Assembly (NCBI GenBank): GCA_002440265.1
Contig: DJSG01000013.1
Span: 40,017-59,681 of the forward strand
Source of the DNA: Bacteroidales bacterium UBA6340
GTDB taxonomy: Bacteria > Bacteroidota > Bacteroidia > Bacteroidales > Paludibacteraceae
DNA: 19,665 bases
Direction of reading: 5' to 3'
How positions within the stretch are numbered: position 1 is the stretch's first letter; every line of letters begins with the position of its first letter. The notes under the pieces are model-generated. The model was given only the letters and a program-made list of their open reading frames with translations. It searched no databases and was not told where the DNA came from. The position numbers were made by a program, and so were the translations under genes. Shown one piece after another: positions 1 to 7,598 of this stretch.

Positions 1-114
1 AAAGTGCTGTTACATCGTTACACCGTTTCCCGGACCTCGCACTTTCCATCATCACCTACAACTTGCATTGTTGTGCTACTATTTCGGCGGTTACCACGGA
101 CAATTTCGCTTCTG
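1..114. other. Upstream flank without a supported gene
   Basis: All three plus-strand frames stay open for some distance here, but none carries a recognisable domain, and the promoter of the first gene follows directly. The stretch could be the 3' end of a gene beyond the window or plain intergenic DNA. A 7-bp inverted repeat (AAAGTGC at the first bases, GCACTTT about 33 bases later) is too short and too widely spaced to call a terminator. Confidence 0.4.
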
Positions 115-115
115 C

Positions 116-146
116 TTGCATATATCCGAAAAAAAACGTACCTTTG
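116..146 (+). promoter_or_regulatory. Bacteroidota-type promoter of the first operon
   Basis: A TTG (-33 box, 116-118) is followed after exactly 20 bases by TACCTTTG (139-146), a perfect match to the phylum's -7 consensus TANNTTTG. Transcription would start near 150-154. That leaves about ten bases before the ATG at 164 and almost none before the in-frame ATG at 155. Confidence 0.75.
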
Positions 147-163
147 CGGGCAAAATGAAAGAT

Positions 164-1150
164 ATGAAACGGACATTCATTGTTACTATAGCGTGCTGGC
201 TGACAATTGGTATTTCTGCCCAATCACTCAACCAATCGTATCTGGACTACATTGCCAAATACCGCGACTTGGCAATCGAGCAGCAGCGGAAGCACAAGAT
301 ACCCGCGTCCATCACCATGGCGCAGGGCATATTGGAGTCGGCGGCAGGCAAGTCGGAACTGGCGGTCAAGGCAAACAACCACTTTGGTGTCAAGTGTACT
401 TCCGATTGGCCCGGGCGCACATACAGGCACGACGACGAGACGGCAAACGAATGTTTCCGCCGCTATGCGGACGTGAAAGACTCGTATGAAGACCACTCCC
501 TCTTCCTCAAGCGCAAACGCTATGAGAGCCTGTTCTCTCTGCCTGTCGGAGATTACAAGAACTGGGCGTATGGGCTCAAGGCATGCGGATATGCCACAGA
601 CCCCAAGTACCCCGAGAAACTGATACGGCTCATTGAGTTGTACGACCTCAACAGCCTCACATTTGACACGGTATTGGTGGCATCGGGCATAGTCAATCCT
701 AATGATACTGCCATCGTGGAAACGTCCCATGATGATGTCATCGCTTTTGCTGACCAGGAGCGCACGGACGACTACAGCACACCTGCTATGGACAATGTGG
801 AGTTGGGCGGCACGCACAAATCGGGACTTCGCAACGGCGTGCGCTACATAGTGGCAAAGCAGGGCGACACGTTTGAATCACTTGCATATCAACTGAATAT
901 GTACGAGCGTACCCTGCGCCGCTACAATGATGCCCTCGACACACGCGAACTGGAGGCGGGAGACCTCGTCTATATCTACCCCAAAAGGTGTCGGGCAGAC
1001 CGCAAGCACCCCTATTGCACGGTACGCAAAGGAGATACGGCATGGGGATTGTCCCAGAAATACGGCATCAAACTGAAGAGTCTGTACAAACTCAACGGCA
1101 TTCCCTACGGCACACCATTGACCACAGTACAACGCTTGGACTTGAGATAA
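164..1150 (+). CDS. Secreted GH73 glucosaminidase with two LysM domains
   Basis: A predicted peptidoglycan hydrolase of 328 residues that would cut the glycan backbone in the periplasm or at the cell surface. A signal peptide covers residues 1-19 (GISA before Gln20). The GH73 (FlgJ-type) domain spans about residues 25-175; its likely catalytic acid is Glu58 in QGILESAAGKS, and further family signatures are NHFGVKC and YGLKACGYATD. Two LysM modules follow, at about 227-274 (QGDTFESLA) and 284-328 (KGDTAWGLSQKYGI), which bind peptidoglycan. I chose the ATG at 164 because the promoter's -7 box ends at 146; the in-frame ATG at 155 would leave a leader of only a few bases. The stop overlaps the next start (TAATG), so translation is probably coupled. 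The function is well supported by family; the start is less certain. Confidence 0.9.
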   Translation: MKRTFIVTIACWLTIGISAQSLNQSYLDYIAKYRDLAIEQQRKHKIPASITMAQGILESAAGKSELAVKANNHFGVKCTSDWPGRTYRHDDETANECFRRYADVKDSYEDHSLFLKRKRYESLFSLPVGDYKNWAYGLKACGYATDPKYPEKLIRLIELYDLNSLTFDTVLVASGIVNPNDTAIVETSHDDVIAFADQERTDDYSTPAMDNVELGGTHKSGLRNGVRYIVAKQGDTFESLAYQLNMYERTLRRYNDALDTRELEAGDLVYIYPKRCRADRKHPYCTVRKGDTAWGLSQKYGIKLKSLYKLNGIPYGTPLTTVQRLDLR

Positions 1151-1443
1151 TGCAGACACATCGCGCACGCTCCATAGGCGACTTGCTGGCGGAGTTTATC
1201 CACGGTTCGGAACTCGAGAAACCCCTCTTGGAACGCCGTGTAGTGGAGTTGTGGCCGCAAGTACTGGGACCCACAGTGGCGCAACTCACGGGGCAGATAG
1301 AGGTGAAGAACGGCGTGCTGATGGTGCATATCCGCTCTGCGGCACTGCGCTCGCAGTTGTTCGAAATCAGGCACGACATAGTCAGAAAGTTGAACGATGC
1401 AGCACAGGCTAATGTGCTGAAAGATATACGGTTATTAGGATAG
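1150..1443 (+). CDS. DUF721 (DciA-like) protein
   Basis: A 97-residue protein with the DUF721 pattern: an N-terminal helix (IGDLLAEFI), a central WPQVLGPTVAQLT stretch, then LMVHIRSAALRSQLFEIRHDIVRKLN. DciA, the best-studied member, loads the replicative helicase DnaB in bacteria that lack DnaC. Bacteroidota members are short and consist of the core domain only, as here. A role in helicase loading is inferred from family membership. The ATG overlaps the upstream stop by one base, and its own TAG overlaps the mutS2 GTG, so all three genes look translationally coupled. Confidence 0.85.
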   Translation: MQTHRARSIGDLLAEFIHGSELEKPLLERRVVELWPQVLGPTVAQLTGQIEVKNGVLMVHIRSAALRSQLFEIRHDIVRKLNDAAQANVLKDIRLLG

Positions 1444-3767
1444 TGACATATCCCGAGAATATAGAACAGAAGATAGATTTTCAGGTCATTCGCGATGGTC
1501 TGCGCGGGTGTTGTATGTCAGCACTCGGGCGCGAACACGTGGATGCCATGGCGTGGCAGACAGATTACGACACCATCCTGCACCTTCTTATACGTGCGCG
1601 GGAGATGATGACGGTGCTGCAAGACGCCTCACTCTCCTTCCCTCACGGCGAGATTTACGACTTGCGCGAGGCACTCTCCCGTATCCGTATCGAGGGGCTG
1701 TTCCTCGACGAGGCGGAACTTTTCTCACTCCGCAAGACGCTGGACTACGTGGCGCAGGTGGAGCGGTTCTTCCACGCGTTGGACAAGGAGCGTTTCCCCG
1801 TACTGAGTACACTCACCACGGGCACCACCTTAGGGCATATCATTACCGAAATAGACAGAGTATTAGACCGTTACGGTCGCCTCAAAGACTCTGCTTCCCC
1901 CGAACTGGCACGTATCCGCGCCGAGATAACCCGCTCACAAGGCTCCGTCTCGCGCGCCCTCAACAGCATTCTCCGTCAGGCGCAGGCGGAAGGCATCCTC
2001 GACAAAGATGCTGCTCCCACCATGCGCGAAGGGCGGTTGGTACTGCCCGTGCCGCCCGCTTACAAGCGCAAGATAGGTGGTATCGTGCACGACGAGTCCG
2101 CCACGGGCAAGACCGTCTTCATAGAGCCGCAACAGGTGGTGGAGGCGAACAACCATATCCGCGAGTTGGAGGGCGAGGAGCGGCGCGAGCGTATGCGTAT
2201 CCTGTTGGAAATCACCGCTATGCTACGCCCCGAAGTGCCGCAGATATTGGACTCGGAGACCTTCCTCGGAGAGGTGGACTTCCTCCGCGCCAAAGCACTC
2301 TTCGCCATAGACCTCGGGGCGATAGTTCCCGACTTCACAGGCGAACCCCTGCTGGACTGGCACGATGCACGCCACCCTGTGTTGCTGCTCACCTTCCGCC
2401 GTCAGGGCAAGACCGTGGTGCCGCTCACCATACGTCTTGACGCCAACCAACGTATCTTGGTCATCAGCGGACCCAACGCAGGCGGTAAGTCGGTGTGCCT
2501 CAAGACAGTAGCCCTCCTGCAATATATGCTCCAATGCGGACTGCCTGTGCCGATGAGCGAGGCAAGTCGTATGGGTCTGTTCACACAACTGATGCTGGAC
2601 ATCGGCGACGAGCAGAGCATTGAGGACGACCTCTCCACCTACTCCTCGCATCTGCGCAACATGAAGTACTTCGTGCGCCACGCGGACGCGCGCACGCTCC
2701 TGCTGATAGACGAGTTCGGTACAGGCACCGAGCCCCTTATTGGCGGTGCTATTGCCGAGGCGGTACTCTCGCAACTCAACGAGCAACGTGCCTTTGGTGT
2801 CATCACCACCCACTACACCAACCTCAAGCACCTCGCCGAGCAGACCCCGGGTATCGTCAACGGGGCTATGCTCTACGACCGCGGGCAACTGCGACCGCTC
2901 TTCCGGTTGTCTATAGGTCAGGCGGGTAGCAGTTTCGCTATCGAGATAGCCCGACAGATTGGGCTGCCCGACAGCATCATCCGTCGCGCCACGGACATCG
3001 TCGGCGAGGAGCATATCGACTACGACAAGCAACTGCAGGACATCGCACGCGACAAGCGGTATTGGGAGAACAAACGCCGGAATATCCACCTGCGCGAGAA
3101 GCACCTCGAGGAGAAAATCGCCTACTACGAGTCGGAGATTGCGGGGCTCAAGCAGAAGCGCAAAGACATCCTCACCGAGGCAAACCAACAGGCAGCCGAC
3201 CTCTTGCGCCAGAGCAACGCCACCATCGAGCGCACCATTCGCGAAATCAAAGAGGCGAAGGCGGAGAAGACCGCCACGCAGCAGGCACGCCGCAAGGTGG
3301 AGCAACTCAAGAAACGTGTTGCCGACCCGCGAAAGACCCCCGACAGACCCGCGACAACCAAACAGGACAAAGTGCTGCGTGACCTCAGCGACCTCCGTGT
3401 CCTGACCAAAGACCCCGCACACCTTATTCAGGAGACCAACACGCCCAAACCGCGCCTTGTCTCGGCGAATGTGGCAGACGAGATGCGTCGGCGCAAACTT
3501 TCCTTCTCGCGCGAACTCGACATACGCGGACTCCGTGCCGACGAGGCCCTCAATATCGTTATGGCGTACATGGACGATGCCATCATGGTGGGTGCCGAGC
3601 AGGTCGCTATCCTCCACGGCACAGGCACGGGAGCCCTCAAGCAGGTGGTGCGCGACTACCTCGCACAACGCCAAAAAACCATGCAACGACTCGGCACGGG
3701 CACCCTTACTTTCCACGACGGAGACCCCGACCGCGGCGGAGCGGGAATAACCATTGTAGAACTCTGA
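1443..3767 (+). CDS. mutS2: MutS2 family ATPase with Smr nuclease domain
   Basis: A 774-residue MutS2. The N-terminal core and lever region covers about 1-300. The ABC-type ATPase has a Walker A motif GPNAGGKS at 343-350 and a Walker B motif LLLIDEFGTGTEP with Asp423 and Glu424. A long charged coiled coil (about 520-640) links it to a C-terminal Smr domain (about 690-774) with LDIRGL and HGTGTGAL (725-732). MutS2 proteins act in branched-DNA processing and suppression of recombination, and in some species in rescue of collided ribosomes; the sequence does not decide between these roles. The start is a GTG overlapping the preceding TAG. The encoded MTYPENIEQKIDF matches the usual N-terminus of Bacteroidales MutS2, which supports it. 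Length is normal or slightly short for the family. Confidence 0.95.
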   Translation: MTYPENIEQKIDFQVIRDGLRGCCMSALGREHVDAMAWQTDYDTILHLLIRAREMMTVLQDASLSFPHGEIYDLREALSRIRIEGLFLDEAELFSLRKTLDYVAQVERFFHALDKERFPVLSTLTTGTTLGHIITEIDRVLDRYGRLKDSASPELARIRAEITRSQGSVSRALNSILRQAQAEGILDKDAAPTMREGRLVLPVPPAYKRKIGGIVHDESATGKTVFIEPQQVVEANNHIRELEGEERRERMRILLEITAMLRPEVPQILDSETFLGEVDFLRAKALFAIDLGAIVPDFTGEPLLDWHDARHPVLLLTFRRQGKTVVPLTIRLDANQRILVISGPNAGGKSVCLKTVALLQYMLQCGLPVPMSEASRMGLFTQLMLDIGDEQSIEDDLSTYSSHLRNMKYFVRHADARTLLLIDEFGTGTEPLIGGAIAEAVLSQLNEQRAFGVITTHYTNLKHLAEQTPGIVNGAMLYDRGQLRPLFRLSIGQAGSSFAIEIARQIGLPDSIIRRATDIVGEEHIDYDKQLQDIARDKRYWENKRRNIHLREKHLEEKIAYYESEIAGLKQKRKDILTEANQQAADLLRQSNATIERTIREIKEAKAEKTATQQARRKVEQLKKRVADPRKTPDRPATTKQDKVLRDLSDLRVLTKDPAHLIQETNTPKPRLVSANVADEMRRRKLSFSRELDIRGLRADEALNIVMAYMDDAIMVGAEQVAILHGTGTGALKQVVRDYLAQRQKTMQRLGTGTLTFHDGDPDRGGAGITIVEL

Positions 3768-3785
3768 ACAACGAAAACAAACAAT

Positions 3786-4499
3786 ATGAAGATGTATAAA
3801 AAACTACTTCTCACCCTTGCCCTTCTGCCCCTCATGGCAGCGGCGCAAATCCAACCCGGCGACTCGCGCTACAGCATCTCGCTCCACGCGGGCTACGGGC
3901 ACAACCAAACCTACGGCTCTATGGGCAACTTCGATATTGATGCCTTCATGCCTATCAATCAGCACTTTGAGATGCAGGCGGATATCCGTATGAGCACCGC
4001 CAACTTCTATTCCTTCGGCGTGCAGATGCGTCCCAAGTTCGCCCTGCCGGTTGGCGAGATGTTCCTCGAAGACCGCCTCATGGCACGCCTCATCACGCGC
4101 GACGCTTTCAACGAAGTCACGCAGGCACTCTCCCTTGGCTACCGTATGCAATACGTTAGTATTCAACTCGGTATGTCCACACGCCTCATCATTCGCCAGC
4201 CTTACGAGTGGCACTCCACCGAGTCCATCATCTGCGAACCCTTCAATGTCCTCTACCGCGTCGAGGGCTTTGTGCGTCCGCAGACCTCGCCGTGGAACAT
4301 CAGTCTTTGCGTCTCCAACATGGACAACTACCAGATTGAGCGCGTCTGGCAACCGATGTTCATGCTCGGCAGCTGGTACGACCCCACCGACCACTGGCGC
4401 GTGCGTCTCTATGCCGAGTGCAAACCCACCGGAATGTTCCACCTCAACGCCACCTACTACGGAGCCGAAGTCCGCGTAGGGGCTGAATATCGTTTCTAA
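3786..4499 (+). CDS. Predicted small outer-membrane beta-barrel protein
   Basis: A 237-residue protein with a clear signal peptide (KKLLLTLALLPLMAAA, predicted cleavage before Gln21). Alternating amphipathic strands rich in aromatic residues follow, and it ends in VGAEYRF, the terminal Phe signature of barrels inserted by the BAM complex. I recognise no named family. It lies 18 bases after mutS2 and 20 bases before the lipoprotein gene, so it belongs to the same transcript. Envelope location is well supported; the function is unknown. The ATG at 3792 is an alternative start. Confidence 0.75.
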   Translation: MKMYKKLLLTLALLPLMAAAQIQPGDSRYSISLHAGYGHNQTYGSMGNFDIDAFMPINQHFEMQADIRMSTANFYSFGVQMRPKFALPVGEMFLEDRLMARLITRDAFNEVTQALSLGYRMQYVSIQLGMSTRLIIRQPYEWHSTESIICEPFNVLYRVEGFVRPQTSPWNISLCVSNMDNYQIERVWQPMFMLGSWYDPTDHWRVRLYAECKPTGMFHLNATYYGAEVRVGAEYRF

Positions 4500-4519
4500 A
4501 CCATCACAAGCAACTGATT

Positions 4520-5416
4520 ATGAAAAGTATATATCGTACACTGCCACTCTTGGCACTCTTCGCGTTTGCCGCCTGCAATCCCGACTATAGCAACTACGAC
4601 ATCATCGGCATGGTGGCGGGCTCGTCCCCGCGTATCGACCTGCGGTTCGAGGAATCGCAAGCCTACAACGCCGAACACGGTGTCTCCATTATCAACGCCC
4701 TCAACGAGGACTACCGCGTCTATGTAGGCACCGACATTCACATCGACTCCACGCGCCGCAACTGGGAGACCTTCATCTCCGACTACCACGCCGACCTTAA
4801 GTGCCCTGTCGCGCTCCTTCTCGGCGACTTCATCAACGCGCAGAACCACTACGATTTCATGGCATCTGCCCTCACCGACGTGCCGCGCAACCCCGCCAAA
4901 GCCGACACCCTCATGCCCGTCATCGGCAACCACGACATCTATTTCAACCAGTGGAACCTCTACCGCAAGTTCTTCAAGACGAGCACCTACTATTTCATCG
5001 TGCGCACGCCCGCGGGCAAGCAAGACCTCTACATCGTCCTCGACTCCTCCGAAGGCACCATGGGTTCCAAGCAACTCGCATGGCTCCGTGAGGTGCTGCA
5101 ATGGGCTGACAATCAGCCGTTCCGCCATCGTATCGTATGCACCCACACCTCCTTCTTCAAGCGCGACTCGTCGCAGGGGCATACCTCCAACTACCCCCTC
5201 GAAGAGGTCTATGCCCTCCTCAACCTCATAGAGAAGCACCATATAGATATGGTCTGGACGGGGCACGACCACTCGCGCGAAGTAACCCAAGTCAAGAGCA
5301 CGACCTGTATCATCGTCGATACCATGCAGGACATCGAAAAGACGCCTTTCTACATGGTGGTGGATATGGACGAAGATATTGATTATCACTTTGTTGCCGT
5401 AAGACAAAACAAATGA
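4520..5416 (+). CDS. Metallophosphoesterase lipoprotein
   Basis: A calcineurin-like phosphoesterase of 298 residues. The N-terminus is a lipoprotein signal peptide with the lipobox FAAC, so Cys19 would be lipidated. The metal-binding motifs appear in the normal order: D72-I-H74, GD (Asp103), GNHD (136-139), a lone His209 in CTHT, and GHDH (248-251). All expected ligands are present, so a working di-metal phosphoesterase is likely. Its substrate cannot be read from the sequence. It is probably anchored in the periplasm or on the cell surface. Its TGA overlaps the folK ATG (ATGA), indicating coupled translation. Confidence 0.88.
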   Translation: MKSIYRTLPLLALFAFAACNPDYSNYDIIGMVAGSSPRIDLRFEESQAYNAEHGVSIINALNEDYRVYVGTDIHIDSTRRNWETFISDYHADLKCPVALLLGDFINAQNHYDFMASALTDVPRNPAKADTLMPVIGNHDIYFNQWNLYRKFFKTSTYYFIVRTPAGKQDLYIVLDSSEGTMGSKQLAWLREVLQWADNQPFRHRIVCTHTSFFKRDSSQGHTSNYPLEEVYALLNLIEKHHIDMVWTGHDHSREVTQVKSTTCIIVDTMQDIEKTPFYMVVDMDEDIDYHFVAVRQNK

Positions 5417-5925
5417 TTGCTTACCTCGGCATAGGAACCAATCTGGGCGACCGCAACGTGAATATCCTCACTGCCATCATCACGCTCCGCGATAAGGTCG
5501 GGGAGATGCTGCGCTGCTCCGCACCCTACCACAGTACGCCCGTGGGGTTCGCGTCCGACAATGACTTTGTCAACGTTGTCGCGTCCTTCCGCACCCCGCT
5601 CACGCCCCGCGAACTCCTCGTTGCCACACAGAACATCGAGCACCTCATGGGGCGAACCGAAAAGTCCGTCAACGGGCAGTACCATGACCGCATCATCGAC
5701 ATCGACCTGCTCCTGTGCTTTGCCGACAACGGCGAACCGCTTACCTGTTCTACGCCCGACCTCACCCTGCCGCACCCGCGTATGCAGGAGCGCGACTTCG
5801 TCATGATGCCCTTGCGGGAAATATATAAAGATACATTAACGACTCAGTCGGGTCAAACGGCTACTTTTCAGCAAGGGATAAGCAACCCATGCGCAAGGGA
5901 TACGCAAGGGATAGAAGATAAATAA
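5413..5925 (+). CDS. folK: FolK (HPPK) with a repeat-encoded C-terminal tail
   Basis: 2-amino-4-hydroxy-6-hydroxymethyldihydropteridine pyrophosphokinase, which transfers pyrophosphate from ATP to the pterin in folate synthesis. Diagnostic motifs are LGIGTNLGDR at the N-terminus, STPVGF and DFVNVV, GRTEKSVNGQYHDRIIDIDLLL (with the metal-binding DIDLL) and LPHPRMQERDFVMMPL. Family members normally end soon after that last motif. This protein instead runs on for about 30 residues after MPLREI. Most of that tail is encoded by the 12-mer at 5847-5858 and the 11-bp tandem repeats at 5873-5916, so it is probably not part of the fold. The enzyme core is complete. Confidence 0.93.
   Translation: MIAYLGIGTNLGDRNVNILTAIITLRDKVGEMLRCSAPYHSTPVGFASDNDFVNVVASFRTPLTPRELLVATQNIEHLMGRTEKSVNGQYHDRIIDIDLLLCFADNGEPLTCSTPDLTLPHPRMQERDFVMMPLREIYKDTLTTQSGQTATFQQGISNPCARDTQGIEDK
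5847..5916 (+). repeat. 12-mer plus four 11-bp tandem units in the folK 3' end
   Basis: The 12-mer GTCGGGTCAAAC (5847-5858) is followed by four 11-bp units: AAGGGATAAGC (5873), AACCCATGCGC (5884), AAGGGATACGC (5895) and AAGGGATAGAA (5906). The identical 12-mer and near-identical units recur at 16014-16061. The repeat lies inside the folK reading frame. Because 11 is not a multiple of 3, gaining or losing a unit would change the frame and the protein's end. Confidence 0.85.
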
Positions 5926-5939
5926 TTATATAAAAACGA

Positions 5940-6665
5940 ATGACAGTTCTTTACGAAGATAATCATATCATGGCCGTCAACAAGACGTGCAGCGAGATTG
6001 TGCAGGGCGACAAGACGGGCGACACGCCCCTCTCCGAGACCGTCAAGGCATACATCAAGGAGAAGTACCACAAGCCGGGCGAGGTCTTCCTGGGTGTTAC
6101 GCATCGTCTCGACCGACCTACAAGCGGGGTGGTGCTGTTTGCGCGCACCAGCAAGGCATTGGCGCGGCTCAACGATATGTTCAAATCGCACAACGAAATC
6201 AAGAAGACTTACTGGGCTATCGTTGCCAATGCGCCGGCGGAGCCCGAGGGACGCCTTGAGCATTTCCTCACCCGCAACGAGCAGCAGAACAAGTCCTACG
6301 TCGTTACGCGCTTCGACCGTGAGGGCAATCCCCTCACCCGCGACGGCAAATCCATCGACCGTGAAGCAAAGCGCGCCATCCTTACCTATAGGACGATAGC
6401 CCGTGGCGACCGCTATACGCTGCTCGAGATTAACCTCGAGACGGGTCGTCACCACCAGATACGCTGCCAGCTGGCGGCTATCGGCTGCCCCATCAAAGGC
6501 GACCTCAAGTACGGTGCCAAGCGCAGCAACCCCGACGGAGGTATCTGTCTCCATGCCCGCCGCATCGAGTTTGTGCACCCTGTCAGCCACATCGACATCT
6601 CCATCACTGCCCCCGTGCCCGACGACAACCTCTGGCACGCCCTCGAGCAGCAAGTAAAAGAATAG
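5940..6665 (+). CDS. RluA-family 23S rRNA/tRNA pseudouridine synthase
   Basis: A 241-residue enzyme that converts uridine to pseudouridine in RNA. The catalytic motif HRLDRPTSG has its Asp at residue 58. The family's second landmark, LETGRHHQIRCQLAAIG with IKGDLKYG, is present near residues 160-185. There is no N-terminal S4 domain, so it belongs to the short RluA/RluC-like group. The target site cannot be assigned. It lies 14 bases after folK and ends the GC-rich operon. Confidence 0.92.
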   Translation: MTVLYEDNHIMAVNKTCSEIVQGDKTGDTPLSETVKAYIKEKYHKPGEVFLGVTHRLDRPTSGVVLFARTSKALARLNDMFKSHNEIKKTYWAIVANAPAEPEGRLEHFLTRNEQQNKSYVVTRFDREGNPLTRDGKSIDREAKRAILTYRTIARGDRYTLLEINLETGRHHQIRCQLAAIGCPIKGDLKYGAKRSNPDGGICLHARRIEFVHPVSHIDISITAPVPDDNLWHALEQQVKE

Positions 6666-6684
6666 CAAACAACATTTGTCTGAT

Positions 6685-6855
6685 ATGAAGTCCTTGAAGT
6701 GTAAATACTGTGGGTGTACCGAATTTATTACTCAACTTAATAAGTATGATGTTTACGAGGTCATTGATAATAAACTTGAATACATCACGACCGAAAGTAT
6801 AGATGAACCTGATGAGTTTTATTGCCGCGATTGTGGTGAACTTTTAGAGATATAG
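6685..6855 (+). CDS. Small zinc-ribbon protein (56 aa)
   Basis: A 56-residue reading frame starting at the ATG 19 bases after the pseudouridine synthase. It has two Cys pairs, CKYC at residues 6-9 and CRDC at 47-50, with an acidic segment between them (ESIDEPDEF). This is the layout of a zinc ribbon. I recognise no specific family. Base composition is clearly AT-richer than the preceding genes. It is close enough to the upstream gene to share its transcript. A real gene is supported by the paired Cys motifs and clean spacing; the function is unknown. Confidence 0.65.
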   Translation: MKSLKCKYCGCTEFITQLNKYDVYEVIDNKLEYITTESIDEPDEFYCRDCGELLEI

Positions 6856-6977
6856 TATATGACATCAAGCAACTTTATTTATATGATTGGTCGGTGGCAC
6901 AATATTTGCCATGATGCAGCGGCAACCAAGCAACTAACAAACAAAATATAGTACTAACCAATAAATAAATCAGTATC

Positions 6978-7514
6978 ATGAAACATCAACATTCAAAAAA
7001 ACTGACATCGCATGAACGCTGTTGTATGCTCATTGCAATGGCATTGTGCACTATGCTGTTGAATTCATGTGTTGTGCAGGATGCAACAGGTGGTGTTGAT
7101 TGGTATTTGTGCATAAATGCAAAAGATTCTTTGGAAATTCAATGCCCAGTTTCTGATGATGTTATCATTCAGGATACAATATCAGAATATCCGGAGTGGG
7201 TACGTGTTGATAACGCGTGTGCTAAAACATCGGGAGACGTGTATATTCAAGGAACATATTTCTACTCCAACAAAGGCGATTACAAGTACGCACATACCGA
7301 AAGGAAGTTCACTATCAAGCGTTTGACTGCTAATGCTCCTGTGAGGGTTATATTGGCGTATCACATGGTTCAACCCGATAATTATGGTTGGATGCCGCGC
7401 GATGCTGCCAAGCGAGATTCTGTCTTTAACGTATTAGTAGAGATATATGGAGAAGAGAAGGTGGTCACCATTCCAACGGATTGCTCGGAAAAGACCTTGT
7501 CTTTCAAACCATAA
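6978..7514 (+). CDS. Putative lipoprotein of unknown function
   Basis: A 178-residue protein with a basic N-terminus, a hydrophobic stretch (MLIAMALCTMLL) and the lipobox LNSC, placing the lipidated Cys at residue 31. The mature part has no motif I recognise. It resembles short Bacteroidales surface lipoproteins with predicted beta-structure. Codon use is AT-rich, unlike the genes on both sides, which suggests more recent acquisition or weak selection. A poor -7-like box AATATTTG lies at 6901-6908, about 63 bases upstream of a plausible leader, so it may be transcribed separately from the operon. The N-terminus before the hydrophobic segment is rather long; starting at Met17 would leave too short a signal peptide. 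Confidence 0.7.
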   Translation: MKHQHSKKLTSHERCCMLIAMALCTMLLNSCVVQDATGGVDWYLCINAKDSLEIQCPVSDDVIIQDTISEYPEWVRVDNACAKTSGDVYIQGTYFYSNKGDYKYAHTERKFTIKRLTANAPVRVILAYHMVQPDNYGWMPRDAAKRDSVFNVLVEIYGEEKVVTIPTDCSEKTLSFKP

Positions 7515-7598
7515 TATGCCACCCTTATCGTATCAAACAGTTTACCAGGCAATTAACAAACAATTTTCAATACAAACCAACAAAAAATCTAATCAAGT

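Noticed and set aside
4..489. 161-codon plus-strand frame overlapping the first gene
   Set aside because: It overlaps the GH73 gene in another frame and has no domain; a consensus promoter lies inside it.
2223..3716. 497-codon open frame on the minus strand opposite mutS2
   Set aside because: The plus strand has an unmistakable MutS2 with all motifs. The antisense product has no recognisable domain, and long antisense frames are expected in GC-rich codon patterns.
4496..5407. 303-codon minus-strand frame opposite the phosphoesterase
   Set aside because: The plus-strand protein has all five metal-binding motifs; the opposite frame is Val/Gly/Asp-rich shadow sequence.
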